From assembly GCA_916613615.1 (NCBI GenBank), contig OU744730.1:6231582-6295581 (forward strand): 64,000 bases of DNA, given 5' to 3'. The DNA comes from Steromphala cineraria (taxonomy: Eukaryota > Mollusca > Gastropoda > Trochida > Trochidae). Below the pieces are notes generated by a model. The model saw nothing but the letters and a program-made list of their open reading frames with translations, did no database searches and was not told the origin of the DNA. How positions within the stretch are numbered: position 1 is the first letter of the stretch; every line of letters starts with the position of its first letter. Shown here piece after piece: positions 1 through 12,640 of this stretch. The translations under genes were made by a program, and so were the position numbers.

Positions 1-846
1 ACACGGACAAAAATAATCATCAAGCATTCATAAATGGGCACAAAAATAAGTTGAAATATGGAGATAATTGTCATAAATCATTTTAATCAAAATCTGACTA
101 CAAATGTAGATTATCATCAGTGTATCTTCCCCAAAATCCTATCTACTCGAAACGGTACTGAACGACAACCGCTGAAACCATTTAAAACCTTGCTGCTCTG
201 TTTAAATATAGATCTGGGTAAACAAACAGGCGGCAATCCTATGTCATCATCAAACTGTTTTCATGTAATATAATCCATCTCTGTTCAGGGCCGGTCGAAC
301 ATGTCACATTCCCCCATGACAAGCCCTAGCCGAGTAAGGAGTTTTCAATTATAGTGGATTCGCTCTGGCCTGGGAGATTGAGGATCGCATTCGACATCGG
401 TGCAAGGAGTTACACGGGCTGGTCGTAAACAAGCTAATTTGTAGGGAGCAGTCTGTGGGGTCAATAGGGCCCTATAATTATTCAATATTGGCATATCCTC
501 GCATCTTCCCTCTACTTTAATCTAAGATTTACATCCAAGATGATAATGAACACTCCCTTGTGTACAGCTGCATGTATTTCAGTCTCCGTCCAATTACATT
601 GTTTGTTTATCGTGATGTTGTATTGTTTTCAAACCAAACATTGGTTCTCGCATTGAATATATGATTACCTTCGTCTGTCATCTTTAAATGATGCGTGTAC
701 AAAGATATAGTAATTACGTATAATTAGATACCGTTTTAATTACTAAATGTCAATGTTCGGAACAATGTGACGTCATGAAATGGATTTTACCGCAAGTTCC
801 AAGTTTCATGCATTCTCTCCGCACAGACGCAGGCCAAGTAATGAAA
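1..846. other. non-coding stretch, no gene seen
   Basis: No convincing exon, RNA gene or structured repeat was found. The short open frame at 58-273 has no splice signals, no recognisable domain and ordinary AT-rich composition, so it is treated as chance. Confidence 0.6.
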
Positions 847-1096
847 TGTTGATCAAGCCTCTGTTCTTATTCGCCGACTGTGAAGGGTAGAATGGTAGAT
901 GCCTGATGCGAGGCAATCAAATTTAGTTGCGCAATCAGCGATCCTGTTTTAAAATCATCATTTTGCCTACTGAATCATGGCAAATGAATTGTGATGGGCA
1001 CCACCCTTATAATGCCAGAAGCGTTGTCATTTGCAAAAATTCAAGGAAACTGCCACTGCCGGATTTGGTCAAATAAGAACAGAGGCTCGATCAACA
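847..1096. mobile_element. 250-bp terminal-inverted-repeat element (MITE-like)
   Basis: The ends are inverted copies of about 24 bp: TGTTGATCAAGCCTCTGTTC at the left, and its reverse complement at the right with one change in the GATC-adjacent position. The interior has no open frame. A piece of the same end (AATAAGAACAGAGGCTCGAT) recurs near 62086, so this is a dispersed family. No target-site duplication was identified, so no superfamily is assigned. Confidence 0.6.
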
Positions 1097-1218
1097 ATGT
1101 ATGACTGTATGTGCCTCTTTGGGGAGAGGATGAGTTTCATGAGGACAATTTTTATCCTCTGAGTACTGTTTACAGAGTGAATAATGAACTCAATGAGATA
1201 ACCAATTTCCGACATCTG

Positions 1219-1510
1219 TTAAACGTTACGATTGAAATTAATGGTTCCAATTGAAACTAAATTATGAACCAATTTGAACTAAATGAAGCAGTAATGAATC
1301 AAATATATAATGTAAAGTTCAGCCATGCTAACGCAAGGTGTTCACACCAAAAATGGACTTTTTGTGAATCTTTATAATTTGTTCTCAGATTAGGGATGAT
1401 TAGTTTGTGTAATGAAATTCTTTACACTATCAAACTTATACAATTAGGTTTACCATACAGTTATCAGAGACAAATATAAAATTTGAAAATTAAAATTGTG
1501 CACTCCCCCT
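1219..1510 (+). mobile_element. degenerate copy of the TTAA-flanked MITE family
   Basis: The interior has the family landmarks in order: 'atggttccaattgaaa', 'atgaagcagtaat', 'aatcaaatatataatgtaaagttcagccatg', 'ggtgttcaca', and 'gattagtttgtgtaatga'. The right end is CTCCCCCT followed by TTAA at 1511-1514. The left end is degraded and lacks the AGGGGCAGTAGC terminus. This is an old, eroded relative of the better copies at 16.5, 21.7, 22.2, 31.1, 50.9 and 56.3 kb. Confidence 0.65.
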
Positions 1511-1514
1511 TTAA

Positions 1515-4039
1515 GGAGTTGAATATACAAACATATCATTCATAACAAATATGAATGGATACTTTTATCGGCAGAACTTCTGCCGATCAACCTAAATATC
1601 TACAATGTCAATTGTACAATAACTTTGTCCGATATGTACCGCGAAGAATTGAACTTCTTTGAGCAATTGATTGCACCGTTCACTCCTGTAGCGCCACTAC
1701 CGAACATCAATACAACCATCACCTAGTCCAGACAAATCTGTTACACATGCTACGATTGAGACGCTTTCGAGTAGGTATATCCGCAGTAACAGTTAAAGAA
1801 TTAACGACCAGGTAGAACTGAATGTTTCTGAATTTGTCTTGACATTAAACAGGTGATAGGGTTCGAGACGCTGAAAAAGTGATGCATCTGTGGTATTGTG
1901 ATGAACATTATTGTCATTCTCGTTCACGCATGGTACTTTGAGGGTAACCATTCTAACGCAACATCCACTTGTACATCAGGAAATGTTGGTCCACCCACGG
2001 TTTCATTGGGTTGTGGTTTGGAAACAGAGCAGCCTGTTTGATGTATAGAAAGTTAGTTTTGCAATAACTTGAGTAATCATGTTTTGACTACAAATTCCTT
2101 ATGACGAGAATCTGAATTTCAATGTGGGAAATGTTTTTATTTGCTTAATTTATCAAATGGTCTGAGGTGCAAATGTTTGCCGTCAGAGGAAAATGTCGGA
2201 ATCCATAAAACTCTGTCTCTCTTCCTTAAATCTCTCTCTCTGATTTTTTATCTCTGTGTGTATCTCTCTGTTTCTCTCTGTGTAATTCTGCGTTTATGCG
2301 AGGGCTGTGCGTATTTTTGTTGTCATTACATAAGACCAACGTGACCTTTTGCAGTTTCATCCAAAAAGAATTTATTTTTACCTATTATACATATACATCG
2401 TCTCCCCTCTCAAAATGTGATTCTTTGAAATCCCACCTCATTAAGCATATGAACTATGGCATCACCAACTATCCTTTTTTGCCCCTGACTAAGGCTAATG
2501 CAGAGATTCGTAAAGTATATTTGGTAACTGGAAACGCTCCATTTACAAAGATAATGTGTGCTTTCGGGAGACGGAATATAAACTTGTATATTATTATCGT
2601 GTGTTTTGTGTAAGTACATATGTGTAGAATAACAGGGATGTAAACAGTAATCAAATAATGCCCCCCAACTCTTAGTGTAGCATTTACTCATATGGTTGAC
2701 ATTCCCTGCGATATGTCATTTTATGAGAATCTCGAACTTTGTTATATGTCAACAACAAAACTGCCTGGAGACGTTTTCTTAAATGAACTTTACTGAAATA
2801 ACCTTTTGTAAACGGTTCTTGTAAAAGATCAATAAAAGATGTATAATGAAATATGACCATCAATTTTAAAGTTAAGTCAACACAAATTCTGCAAACTCTT
2901 GTTCGTTTACAGTGTTCTTTTGTTAAGTTAAAACCTTAGAGAACATACTGAACACATTGTAGTAAGGTTACAACAGCTTTTAACATAAGTGTACAATATC
3001 TGTGTTTGACGATGAATGGTCTAATAATAAGCCACTTCTTGATTTTTCAAAATTTGTTCTAGTTGTGATACGATCCTTAATACCATAATTGATTATATGA
3101 ATTCTACAAGTCTCCGATATGCATCAAGCAATGGCAAATAAATATGATATGATTTAAACTTTTGAACGACATTATTAAGACAGTCAAATATGTTCGCAGA
3201 TGCCAAAATCAGACGTTAAACTTGCATACATACTAGATACAAAACTTATTAAACATTATCAGTTTTCCTTCCTGCCTGTCAAATTTCCAAATTTACGTTT
3301 TACCGATGTACGCGTCATTGTCCTGTTTTCGATCATGATCGTTCATCAATTCGTATTGTCACTTTACATCGTCGATAAGCTTTAAAATATGACTTTTAGG
3401 TACCAGTAGGTACCCATCAAACATCACTATTGATAAGGTTTGTCAGATGAAACCCAAACAACTCACAGAGTGGCTCTTTAAGTATATATTTTCGACCATC
3501 TACGTCACATATTGGTTTATACTTGGCCTCCATATCGACGACGTGTCATGGAAATCTCTATAAGAAGACTCCTCGGCATCCATAACTGCGTCCAGTAGCC
3601 TTATTTCTGATATGATGAGTCCAGTGGATTTACCCAATTTGGTACTTCTTGGTAAATTGGCCCGACCCCATTCTCACTATCCAGTTATTTAAACCTCTTA
3701 GCTCACGTCCAGAGATTCCGTTATTGTTTGGTAAGTCTTTAATAAACCGAGTGACCACGTTAAGGCTCTGTGGTCATGCGTAACTTGCTTAGGGTACCTG
3801 CAAAGCTGTCTCCCGATTCATCAGTTCCTGATAGATCCTGTTTGATCTGGATCCACTTGGACTCCGGCCCATTCAGCTATAAGGCACTCTGACCACGAAC
3901 AGGGGATTATTCCTCTTTCAGTGTGGACCAAGCAGAGATTCTCCCTTTTAGATAAGGCTCTTATGTGCTGTTTCAAACGATTACTGTTTATTTAATACGG
4001 CCGAATTCCTATTATCTTCATTGATTGACCTATTGTGTT
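1515..4039. other. non-coding stretch, no gene seen
   Basis: AT-rich sequence with a CT-rich simple run at about 2210-2285. Short open frames at 2141-2344, 2296-2613 (plus) and 2410-2691 (minus) overlap one another on both strands and show no domain or splice signals. A short hairpin-prone segment lies near 3635-3660. No gene could be supported. Confidence 0.5.
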
Positions 4040-4655
4040 AGACAGGTTCAGACTGAAGAGATTGATGTAGATGGTAATTCTTAACATTCCTAGATATATG
4101 TTTTACAGGGGACAAAACAAGGGATTTTTTGTGAAGTATTAAAAAAGGATATTGAACACAACGAGATTCAAAAAACAAAACTGGTTGTTTTATTTTCAGA
4201 TTCAAGAGATTGATGTAGATGTTACTTCCTAACATTCCTAGACATATATTTGCAAATATATATACAAAATTGCACCAAAACAAAGGATTTTAAAAATAGA
4301 TGATGAACAGAAAGAGATTTAAAAAACAAAATTGACGATTGGGTTAGTTTCAGACTCACGAGATCGATGTAGATGGTTATTCCTAACATTCCTAGACATG
4401 TGTTTTACAGCGAACAAAATTGCACCAAAACAAGGGATTTTTGTGAAGTGTTAAAAAGGGATATTGGACAAAAAGAGATTTAAAACACAAACCTGTCTAT
4501 TGTGTTAGTTTCAGAATCAAGAGATTGATGTGTATGTTAATTCCTTACATTCCTAGACATTATGTTTTATAGCGAACAAAATGGCAACCGCAACAAGGTT
4601 TTTTTTGTGAAGTGTTAAAAAAGATATTGAACCCAAAGAGATTTAAAAGCAAAAT
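4040..4655. repeat. tandem repeat, about four 148-161 bp units
   Basis: Four diverged head-to-tail units share 'gagattgatgtagatg', 'cctaacattcctagacat', 'ttttacagcgaacaaaat', 'gggattttttgtgaag' and 'aaagagatttaaaa'. Copies of the 'attgatgtagatg' landmark lie at about 4061, 4209, 4363 and 4524. Small indels give the unequal spacing. There is no conserved open frame. Confidence 0.8.
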
Positions 4656-5028
4656 TATTTCTATAAGTCATGTTTACGCAGTTTTATCCGTAATACTCAA
4701 TGCTAAATTATCAATTTTGATACATATTCTGTTTGCTTTATATGGTTGTTTACGATGTCATAAAGTTTACAGAGGACATAATTAAATCAACAGCGGACAC
4801 AGAATAATAAGGTGATGGCCACTGTATGTATAATTCATATAACGTGTCACATGGATAATAACCATAAATATGTATACATGTAATTTTGAATCTACATTTG
4901 AGTGATTAATTGTATTAGCATCCTAATATCAACACAATGTACAAGGTTATGGCACGAGGAACTAATAACGTGTGTTGGTTGAATGGAAGGAGTATAATTT
5001 TATGCCTTTTTCTGATTAAAGGAATGTT
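4656..5028. other. non-coding stretch, no gene seen
   Basis: AT-rich sequence between a tandem array and a transposable element. No open frame, repeat or RNA signal was recognised. Confidence 0.5.
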
Positions 5029-5038
5029 GATTAACATG

Positions 5039-5304
5039 CAGTCTAAGTAAACCTAGCCTCACTATTATCCGTTACACTGCTATACTGAGTCTAGAAAGGC
5101 TTGGTTGAGAGTCGCGTCAGCCCACGTGACCAAATTGACCAATCAGAACTGAGCTTACCAAACCACAATAGTCTGCCTTCCCACGTATAACGTTTGAGGG
5201 TCATGGGTCGCAGAAAGGTCGGCTGACGCGACCCTCGACCAGACCTTTCTAGACTCAGTATAGCAGTGTAACGGATAATAGTGAGGCTAGGTTTACTTAG
5301 ACTG
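5039..5304. mobile_element. 266-bp MITE with ~85-bp TIRs and 10-bp target duplication (Mutator-like?)
   Basis: The element begins CAGTCTAAGTAAACC and ends with its exact reverse complement. The inverted arms match for about 85 bp with about four mismatches. It is flanked on both sides by the direct repeat GATTAACATG (5029-5038 and 5305-5314), a clean 10-bp target-site duplication. Long TIRs with a 9-10 bp duplication are typical of Mutator-type (MULE) non-autonomous elements, which is the suggested class. The roughly 95-bp interior is non-coding. Near-perfect flanks suggest a fairly recent insertion. Confidence 0.88.
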
Positions 5305-5383
5305 GATTAACATGAAAACAATTTGTGTCTTTATAATGTAGACTGCGTGAGATGGAGTGAAGTCATGGAAATAATAAACGAAC

Positions 5384-5455
5384 AAGTTAAGCCTAGTGGT
5401 TAAAAGCGCTGTTTTCGGAGGGTTGCATGTTCGAATCTAGATTCACCTCCTTCAT
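5384..5455 (+). repeat. tRNA-like SINE head
   Basis: An A-box-like block (TTAAGCCTAGTGGTTAAAAG) is followed about 30 bp later by a B-box-like block (TGTTCGAATCT), the spacing of a tRNA-derived RNA polymerase III promoter. It does not fold into a convincing intact tRNA and no SINE tail was identified downstream, so this is probably a truncated SINE or tRNA relic. Confidence 0.45.
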
Positions 5456-6150
5456 ACGATTTATTTCAAATTTGAGAGAGTTTAGACTTGTTTTTCGTGG
5501 AGCTTTTGAAGAGACTCTATATTAAACACACAAAAATTGACATAGTCAGGATATTTAAGGATGCTTAAAATGTGCACTGTAAACACAAAAGCAATGATGT
5601 CATCACCATGGATTAACCGCTGATTACCCTGATTCACGAATAGTTCATTGCCTTATATTTCTGAAAGTAATAATTCATGTATCTTCAAATAGATGTTAGT
5701 TTCTTCAATGAATGTGATTATGATAGATTACCGTTTTGCAAGGTTTTTTTTCATAAGGTTACTCTGATTGTGTCTATTTGTAAGACATATTCTTGTGACA
5801 AAAGGAAGTAAGTAGCATTATGGCAATTTCCTGATCCCTTCCAAATCCCTTTGTGGCTATAAGGGTTTTATGTAGAAAGCACAGACGCAAAGAGAGACCT
5901 TATTGTTCGTCCCATAAGCATACTAAGTCGATGAAAAGCCGCACAGGAAGCTTTACTACCCCTCATTAAAACCAACAAGTCATTTGGTTCTAGTAATGTC
6001 ATTGGAAAAACAGGAAAACTTAATCTAGTCGCCGGACTATGAAATGGACTATATGTGGGCTTCATTTGTATAGAGCACTTACAAACGGCGTTTTTTTCCA
6101 AGCGTGAATACATTGGCAAATGATACGTTAAGATGACCATCGTAAAACAA
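5456..6150. other. non-coding stretch, no gene seen
   Basis: A 90-codon minus-strand open frame at 5868-6140 lies here. It has no recognisable domain or splice context. Nothing else was recognised. Confidence 0.45.
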
Positions 6151-6425
6151 GAATATCTTTAATTAAAGGGATTAGGTAGATCTTCTGTTGTTTGTTCTTC
6201 AATACGCTAGGGAGTTCAATGTCTAGGCTCAGGAACTTTAACTCGTATTTTCGTAGGGTTTCCTATTAGCTGAATATCTTTAATTAAAGGGATTAGGTAA
6301 ATCTTCTTTTGTTTGTTTTTCTATTCTCTAAGGAGCTGCATGTCTAGGCTCAGGAACTTTTAACACGTATTTTCGTACGATTTCCTATTAACTGAGTATC
6401 TGTAATTAAAGGGATTAGGTAAGTC
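6151..6425. repeat. tandem repeat, ~121-bp unit, 2.3 copies
   Basis: The block 'gaatatctttaattaaaggg' starts at 6151, 6272 and (as 'gagtatctgtaattaaaggg') 6394. Each is followed by 'attaggta', and the first two by 'gtctaggctcaggaactttaa' and 'cgtattttcgta'. The third unit is truncated. It is non-coding. Confidence 0.85.
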
Positions 6426-8159
6426 TAATGTGTTAGCAGAAAAACTAGAAAAGGCATGCAAACGATTAAAGTGATAATTCAAATTATACACCAACAGAAT
6501 CATTCACTCAAAATAAACCGTTTATTCTATTGTAGATAAATTCAGATAAACCTTATCTTGTAAACTCTGCCAGTTAATGTGTCCTGTCGGAACAAAACCA
6601 ATAAGGTATAACGAACACTCTCAATCGACTTGCCAGCAAGGCTTAATAGGAATAGTTGCCTGAATTATTCTATTTTGTTTTCATTAATGAAAATATTACT
6701 AGCAATTAAGACAAAACATAACGAACATCAACTTTCATGGAACCTTGATAGCACAGCGGTAAATGGCCTGCAGGAGTAAAGGTTATAGTATTCGAGATCT
6801 GCTTAACATTTTTCATAACTCATTAGCGACGTAAATGTTATCATGAAAAATAATGTTTGAGTATATGCCACGTAGATAATTCTTAGTTCGTAATGAAATC
6901 ATAGCAATTTGGATAATTTCTGTAATTCTCTGGGCTGACCTCATGGATATGTAAGGCTTTATCTAATTTTACTCCAGATTGGCATATTCTGTTAAAGGAT
7001 TATTGGTCTAGTAATCCATATAGCCCCATCGATATTTGAGATATTCTGTTAATGTACAAGGTAAAATAGTTATTGTTTAATTTTATGGATGTATATGACA
7101 ACATCAGTGACAATCAACATGTGCTTTTGTACATACAACTTACTGTATTTTTTCTTCATCTCTTGTTCATTACATTCCTGTTTGTCCCATTTCTTAAATG
7201 AAATTTTCTAATCTATTTTATTCTGATGTTTGTCACAGGCTATATTGGATTGTTTTTAACACCAGCTACATAAAGCAACATTTTCTATCACTTGATGCTA
7301 TAACTATTTCTACTTATCTGTTTCTTGTCGCTACCAGTCATGGTCTGACAGTCAGTTTAAACATGTTACATGTATGCTTTTAACAATATCAGGAAATTAA
7401 ATTTATGGAATTTGAAACCCATTTTATGAATTTCCTCATGTTTTCAATAAAACCATCGTTCTTCAAAGCTTCCTATCCTTAAGAAATATTTAGTGTTTTA
7501 AAAATTCAAACTTTGAAGTTGTTTTATGTTTGGCCAATAAATGTCGTTTCAAATTTTATTTGAAGCTTAGTTCTTTAGTGAACGACTTTCCTTTTCACAA
7601 TGTCTAAATAAGCGAACCTATTGGTTTCACCAGTGATGTCACACGACGTGTTCGCTGTCTGCCCTGGCCCGTTAGGACCTTCCTTTGATTCCCCTGTGAC
7701 GTCATGACTTCTCTTAGACTGCTCTGGACGTTTCTGACGGTATTTTCCTTATATTTAGATCGCGGTTACAATTTGTTGCCAGGTGGGTTTCGTTTGTTGA
7801 CAATCAGACAGGCAATTATTATGAACAAAGGACTTTAGAGAAGCTAACAAGTCCATAATCGTATCAGACGCTCACAGAGAGATTAAAGAGAGTCTGCATT
7901 GTACGTTTCTCTTTGTGAACATCATGAAGAAACGGGGCCTGTGTATTTGCAGCATTTCTGGAGACATGATTTCCTAAAATGCAGCGACGCGTTTTTAGAT
8001 AAGATTGCAAAAGGAAAAGTTATGAAATTGCACTTTACATACTCACATGTTTGAAGTAAAATTTCAAAACTTATGTACATATCAACTCACTACTCTGTCT
8101 AAGTGAGTTTAGCTGTGGTGTCCCATACTATAATGCTGACACAGCTTTCAATAACTCTT
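6426..8159. other. non-coding stretch, no gene seen
   Basis: A degenerate tRNA-like pair of boxes lies near 6748-6803 ('gatagcacagcggtaaa' and 'attcgagatct') and is too weak to call. At 7620-7760 the sequence is more balanced in composition and holds a TGACGTCATG palindrome (CRE-like). No exon was recognised. Confidence 0.45.
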
Positions 8160-8740
8160 GCAATGATCCAGGGGCCTGTGTTCCAGCGTCCTGTAGGAAC
8201 ACTGGCACTGCTGCTAATTGGTGATGGATTACCTCATGATTAGGCAATCACTCATACCACCACCCTGCCGTATCCCTCCTTTCTTAATCTGCTTCATCCT
8301 CCTCTGTCGACACGGAGTCCAGCCCAATGCCCTGACATGGACAGGCAGTCCTTCCCGCTGACTAATTAATGACTTCTGATAATTGAATATTAAAACTGTG
8401 TTACTGCAAACGAGCTATCTGTCTTCTCGACGGGCTGGCGTCAGGAATCAAAGCACTCTTAATCGGGTCACTGCCAGTCCTTTGGGAAATCCAGAGAATT
8501 ATGACTTCCATACTTCCTCGGATACGGTTTGCTGCCCGGACAACTGTACACAGCTTGTTATTTTCTCACTTGCTGCCGGCTTTGTCAATACAAATATTCA
8601 ATAACAATTTGTTAGCGCCACGTGGACAAAGGAGGGTTTTGTTTCGGGTCAATGCTTAATGACCTCCTTCGGACAAGCCGTTATTGCCGGAGTTGTATTA
8701 ACTCCGTGATGGGCTTGTAATTGAGAAATTGAGAGCATGT
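8160..8740. promoter_or_regulatory. candidate conserved non-coding / enhancer-like block
   Basis: This block has higher, more even complexity than the AT-rich flanks and carries many homeodomain-type TAAT/ATTA cores: CTAATTGG, GGATTACCTCATGATTAGG, GACTAATTAATGAC, CTTAATGACC and TTGTAATTGAG. Open frames here do not look coding and lack splice sites. Dense TAAT sites in balanced sequence resemble developmental enhancers. The regulatory role is inference only. Confidence 0.35.
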
Positions 8741-9560
8741 GCTAGGGTTGACGGAATAAGGTTCAGTTTTGGCGTTCATAGGATAGGGGTCTTGTCACTT
8801 GTAACCCTCTTATGATATGAGTCATTTACTGTCAGTTAAGTAAAGGATTGACTCTTAGATCATTTGATGCTATGACATCATGTTAAATTGCCGTGAAGGA
8901 AAACTGGACAAACTGGGTTTGCTTAAACAGAGGTAATAAAAATAGAAGCTGTCATGTTTGCTGATATTTCACATTCGACTGTGTATATGTCAATTCTTAA
9001 TAAAGTGCTTCAATTCTGAAAACGGGATAAAATGTTTGTCTAAGTGTGACAGGAAAAAATATTGGCATAAAGACAATGTTATGAATGTCGTCCTTATATA
9101 TGAGAAAAATATAGAAAATGTCAAAGCTGATATTCCTTGCAAGACACCTTAAGCTTCAATCTACGTTAGCCTTCAATTCCTAAATTGAAACTTTCACAAC
9201 CTGACAGTTTCGAAATCTCCATTTAAAGACAGTGATTTCGCTCAGCATCCAAGTGGCAAGTTGGTTTCTTTGTCTCTTTAAGCAATTGCCTCGCGTCACT
9301 CTACAACTCCAGAATGGTTGGGAACAAGACAGGCACTTACAAGGCCGCGATTAAGGCAGAAGAGGTTACAGAATATTTGTTATGGAGGGGTACACCCTAT
9401 GATTGTCAGTAGTGCGACTATTGAAATGATTATTTTGGATCAAAGAATAAGAGTGAGGAACACTTATAAGACCAAGATTAGCAGAGACGAATTATTAATT
9501 ATGTTGGTCAACAAGACGATGAAAAATGGCATGCCTTGAAGTTGCCATGAATAGTGTACC
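8741..9560. other. non-coding stretch, no gene seen
   Basis: Short open frames at 8958-9152 and 9318-9539 lack splice signals and domains. A 31-codon frame starting at 9313 is the most protein-like but ends within 96 bp. Confidence 0.4.
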
Positions 9561-9690
9561 GGGGACGTAGCTCAGTTGGTTGAGCGTCCGCTCGTCACTG
9601 AATCCCGGTGGCGTCAAACCAAAACAGAGATGGTAGTTGTTTCTGTCTTTCTTGACACCCAGCTTCTAACCATGGTAGTCCAAGGAGAAG
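9561..9690 (+). repeat. tRNA-derived SINE fragment
   Basis: The 5' part reads like a tRNA head: GGGGACGTAGCTCAGTTGGT followed by 'tgagcgtccgctcgtc', with a canonical A box (TAGCTCAGTTGG). The B-box region is degraded ('gaatcccggtggcgtcaaa'). The following 'gatggtagttg...cttgacacccagcttctaacc' looks like a SINE body. The right boundary is approximate. Confidence 0.6.
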
Positions 9691-12423
9691 TAGGCCGTGT
9701 CCTTACTATTTCTATGCGATGATGTGTTTGAACAAATTGGGTCGTCCTCGCTTACGCTCGGCATATACAAAAGTTCACCTCTCTTCTGACATACTGAATC
9801 TTGCATATCTGAAGTGACATTCAATCTAAGCAAATGATCTAAGTTAGTGAACAATAGAGCCTTATTGTGTATAATCTATTTACTATCACACTTATTTAAA
9901 ATTTTACATCACTTCCGGCCTGGTTGCTTTAGTTTCCTTTGTTTTAAGTGTAGGTGTATCAACCGAACTAAAAAAAAATTAAGACACCTACTTTTTATTG
10001 TAGATCTACACTAATCAGGTGAAAAGACCTATAACTTTGGCAAATTAACGGAGTTGTATAATATTTTTGAGAATTATAAACCACGAGGGGTTCAAATCCT
10101 GGACCCAACACCCACGATTCAAACAGGAGGTGTATGAGCGATATTTCAAGGGAAGTGTGTATATCTACTACTTATCGATTAAAACAGTGAACGATAAGGC
10201 GATATTGGGAACTATAACAGTGCTCAAGATACGTAGAGTCCCTCTCTTGGTCCCATCTGTTTTCAACTATGACTACAAGCCCTTCCAACCTATCCATAAA
10301 ATATAAGGAAGCGTTAACAATAAGCGCTTGCACTGATTCAATCTGGTTGTGATCATTTATTCTATTTCTACAAATCATCTTCCCTTGGCCAAGCTTCGGC
10401 GTGTAGTCCTCGCTCGCCGCCAATAAATCAATGTCAATTAACGGCTGCAAAATACGCCACATGTCTTGAGGGTATTTTTGATGCCCTCGTATGACACATG
10501 ATGTGTTTCCAAGATTAATCGCGAGGAGGGAAGGTGTCTGTAAAGGTTCCTTCAACTTTTCCACGAACCTGGGTTGTTTTTCGTTAATTACAGTTTCGCT
10601 TTCAAGTAAAAAACTGCAATACTCTTTTTGAGTGGAATATGTGGGCTAGTTGCCTTTGAGCAAGGGATAACCATTTGATGTGATATTGCTTGTAAAACAT
10701 GAGAGGTTTGGTGTGAACGTGGGAGTCAGAAATGTAAAACATTTTCGTTTGCAATTTTCACAGTTTATATAACATAACTTACGACATGGAAGATGCGGCA
10801 TGTGTATTATTATATTTCATATGATATTTTACGACAAGAAGGAGTTCACACATCTTTTTACATCATACATGCCATGCCTTTTACGTACTGTCAATATGGC
10901 GAGGGGTTTCAAGTTTTACATTTCAAATATTCCACATATTGAGACGATTAAATGTGTATAAATGTCACAGAACAATTATACCTATTCAATGACATTATAT
11001 GCAATATTTGCAATGATATGAGCTACTCCGAGTTGAGGACAAAGAGGCGTACAAGATATAAGAAAATGAAAGGATAAAAGAAGACAAATAGTTTAATACA
11101 AGCATGCATTTCATCCACACAATCGGTACAGTTTAATGACCACCTCTCATGGACAGAGAAGTTATGATACTTTTAGATCAATAAATAGTTGTTATGCGTA
11201 TTTCAGGCAGTCTGATTCAAATCGACTGTGCATTGAGAAAAAAAGTGAAAAAATGTTATATCTATTGGGGTTCGAACCACACCCAGCTCGCTTTTCCTCT
11301 CATTCACTGTTTGAAGGCACCAACTTACCCGCATGTTCTGACGTAAGCTCATCTAGCCAATCACAAGGATGGCGAATAAAGCTTTCGATATAAGAGCTAG
11401 GGGCACCTAACTCATGTAAAATCCATTTCCTGCATGATCGCCGCCATGTTGGTTTTTGAAAGGGACGATGTGATTGGTCCGCTTGTGACTAGGTTTTGTC
11501 TGCGATAAACTGGTGTTGAACAAGCGCCTAGATTGGTTGCTTTCAGACCGTTGTGGAGTGGAAAGTCCTGACACATATTTTTTATTTCATTTCCCTCGAA
11601 ACACGGTCGATTTTAATCAGACTGTAATTCAGTCGACCTAGTACACTTGAAATAAGATTCGAAATATTAGTGATGCAGAGAACTGGCATGTAGGAGTTAT
11701 GGGAGGATACCGACGCATTGTTAACCGAACACGTGAATCGTTCGCATAACCAGTATTGGCGTGGCAAAGCTACAGTGAAATCACTTCCATAACCATTCTC
11801 AAACCGATCAAAAGAAATGGTAATAAACAACGATCACGAGCTTATATCTCATTAAAAAATACAGATATTTCATTTAACATGCATTCCTTACTTTATTCAT
11901 CAATTTTGATCACATGTGAAGAATGGAATCCGATTTGATTATATATTTATAGTGTGTGATAAAATGTAAATGACAAAATGTGAATTGATCACCGTTTTAT
12001 ACTATTTAATTGAGCGGGCTTGAACTTTTTCAAAAAAATGTGCACTGTGACATGTATTCAAAAGTTTAATATGACATTAGCAAATGGTTTGCAGAATAAA
12101 ATCTATAACTGATTAGTTTTAAGATCATAACAGATGGCAATTGGATGAAGGGTATAAATATAGCTTACGAATTGAGCTAGGTCACGTGGATGTATAAAGT
12201 GAAACTTTGAAATTGCACAATGATAAATATGTTTTTGTGTTTGTATGAAGTAATATTTAATGAAATTTTAATTTTAGATAGCGTATATAATATCAGTGTA
12301 CATGTACGTGACATATGAACGATACTTCAATCCTACGTACATTTGGCTACACTCATCTCGTGCTGTTTCCCACACATCCCATCGACAATCGCTCTTCCTG
12401 CTATATAGTACACTTATTACAGA
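9691..12423. other. non-coding stretch with one unassigned open frame
   Basis: The longest non-repeat open frame outside the DIRS element is a roughly 130-codon minus-strand frame at 10172-10564. It has no recognised domain and no ATG at its first codon. A B-box-like GGTTCGAACC lies near 11272. At 11340-11480 the DNA is richer in CCAAT-type motifs and 'gccgccatgttgg'. No gene could be supported. Confidence 0.4.
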
Positions 12424-12447
12424 TTTGATGATGGTGGTGGTGATGGT

Positions 12448-12478
<31 letters not shown>

Positions 12479-12493
12479 TTGACGATGACGACA

Positions 12494-12528
<35 letters not shown>

Positions 12529-12640
12529 GATGATGGCGACAATGATGATGACGACGATGACGATGACGATGACGACGACGACGACGACGATTTTGAAGAA
12601 AATGATGATGATGATGATGACGATGCATACTCATGGCGCA
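12424..12640. repeat. microsatellite (GATGAC)n / (ATG)n
   Basis: Runs of GATGAC hexamers grade into GATGATGAT and GACGACGAC triplets. All six frames stay open through it and give runs of Met-Thr, His-Arg or Ser residues, so the open frames across it are artefacts of composition. Confidence 0.97.

Noticed and set aside
3610..3680. Hammerhead-ribozyme-like 'tgatgagtcc'
   Set aside because: The conserved C before UGANGA and the downstream GAAA core are not in place.
5868..6140. 90-codon minus-strand open frame
   Set aside because: No domain, no splice context and no conservation evidence.
9561..9632. Functional tRNA gene
   Set aside because: The A box is good but the B box is broken and the acceptor stem does not close, so a SINE fragment fits better.
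10172..10564. 130-codon minus-strand open frame
   Set aside because: Longest non-repeat frame outside the DIRS element, but it starts at a GTG, has only a weak acceptor-like 'caacccag' ahead of it, and matches nothing I know. A protein search would settle it; a hit to a transposon or gene family would overturn the rejection.
11255..11340. Minus-strand tRNA-like sequence around GGTTCGAACC
   Set aside because: A B box is present but no convincing A box at the right distance or stem pairing.
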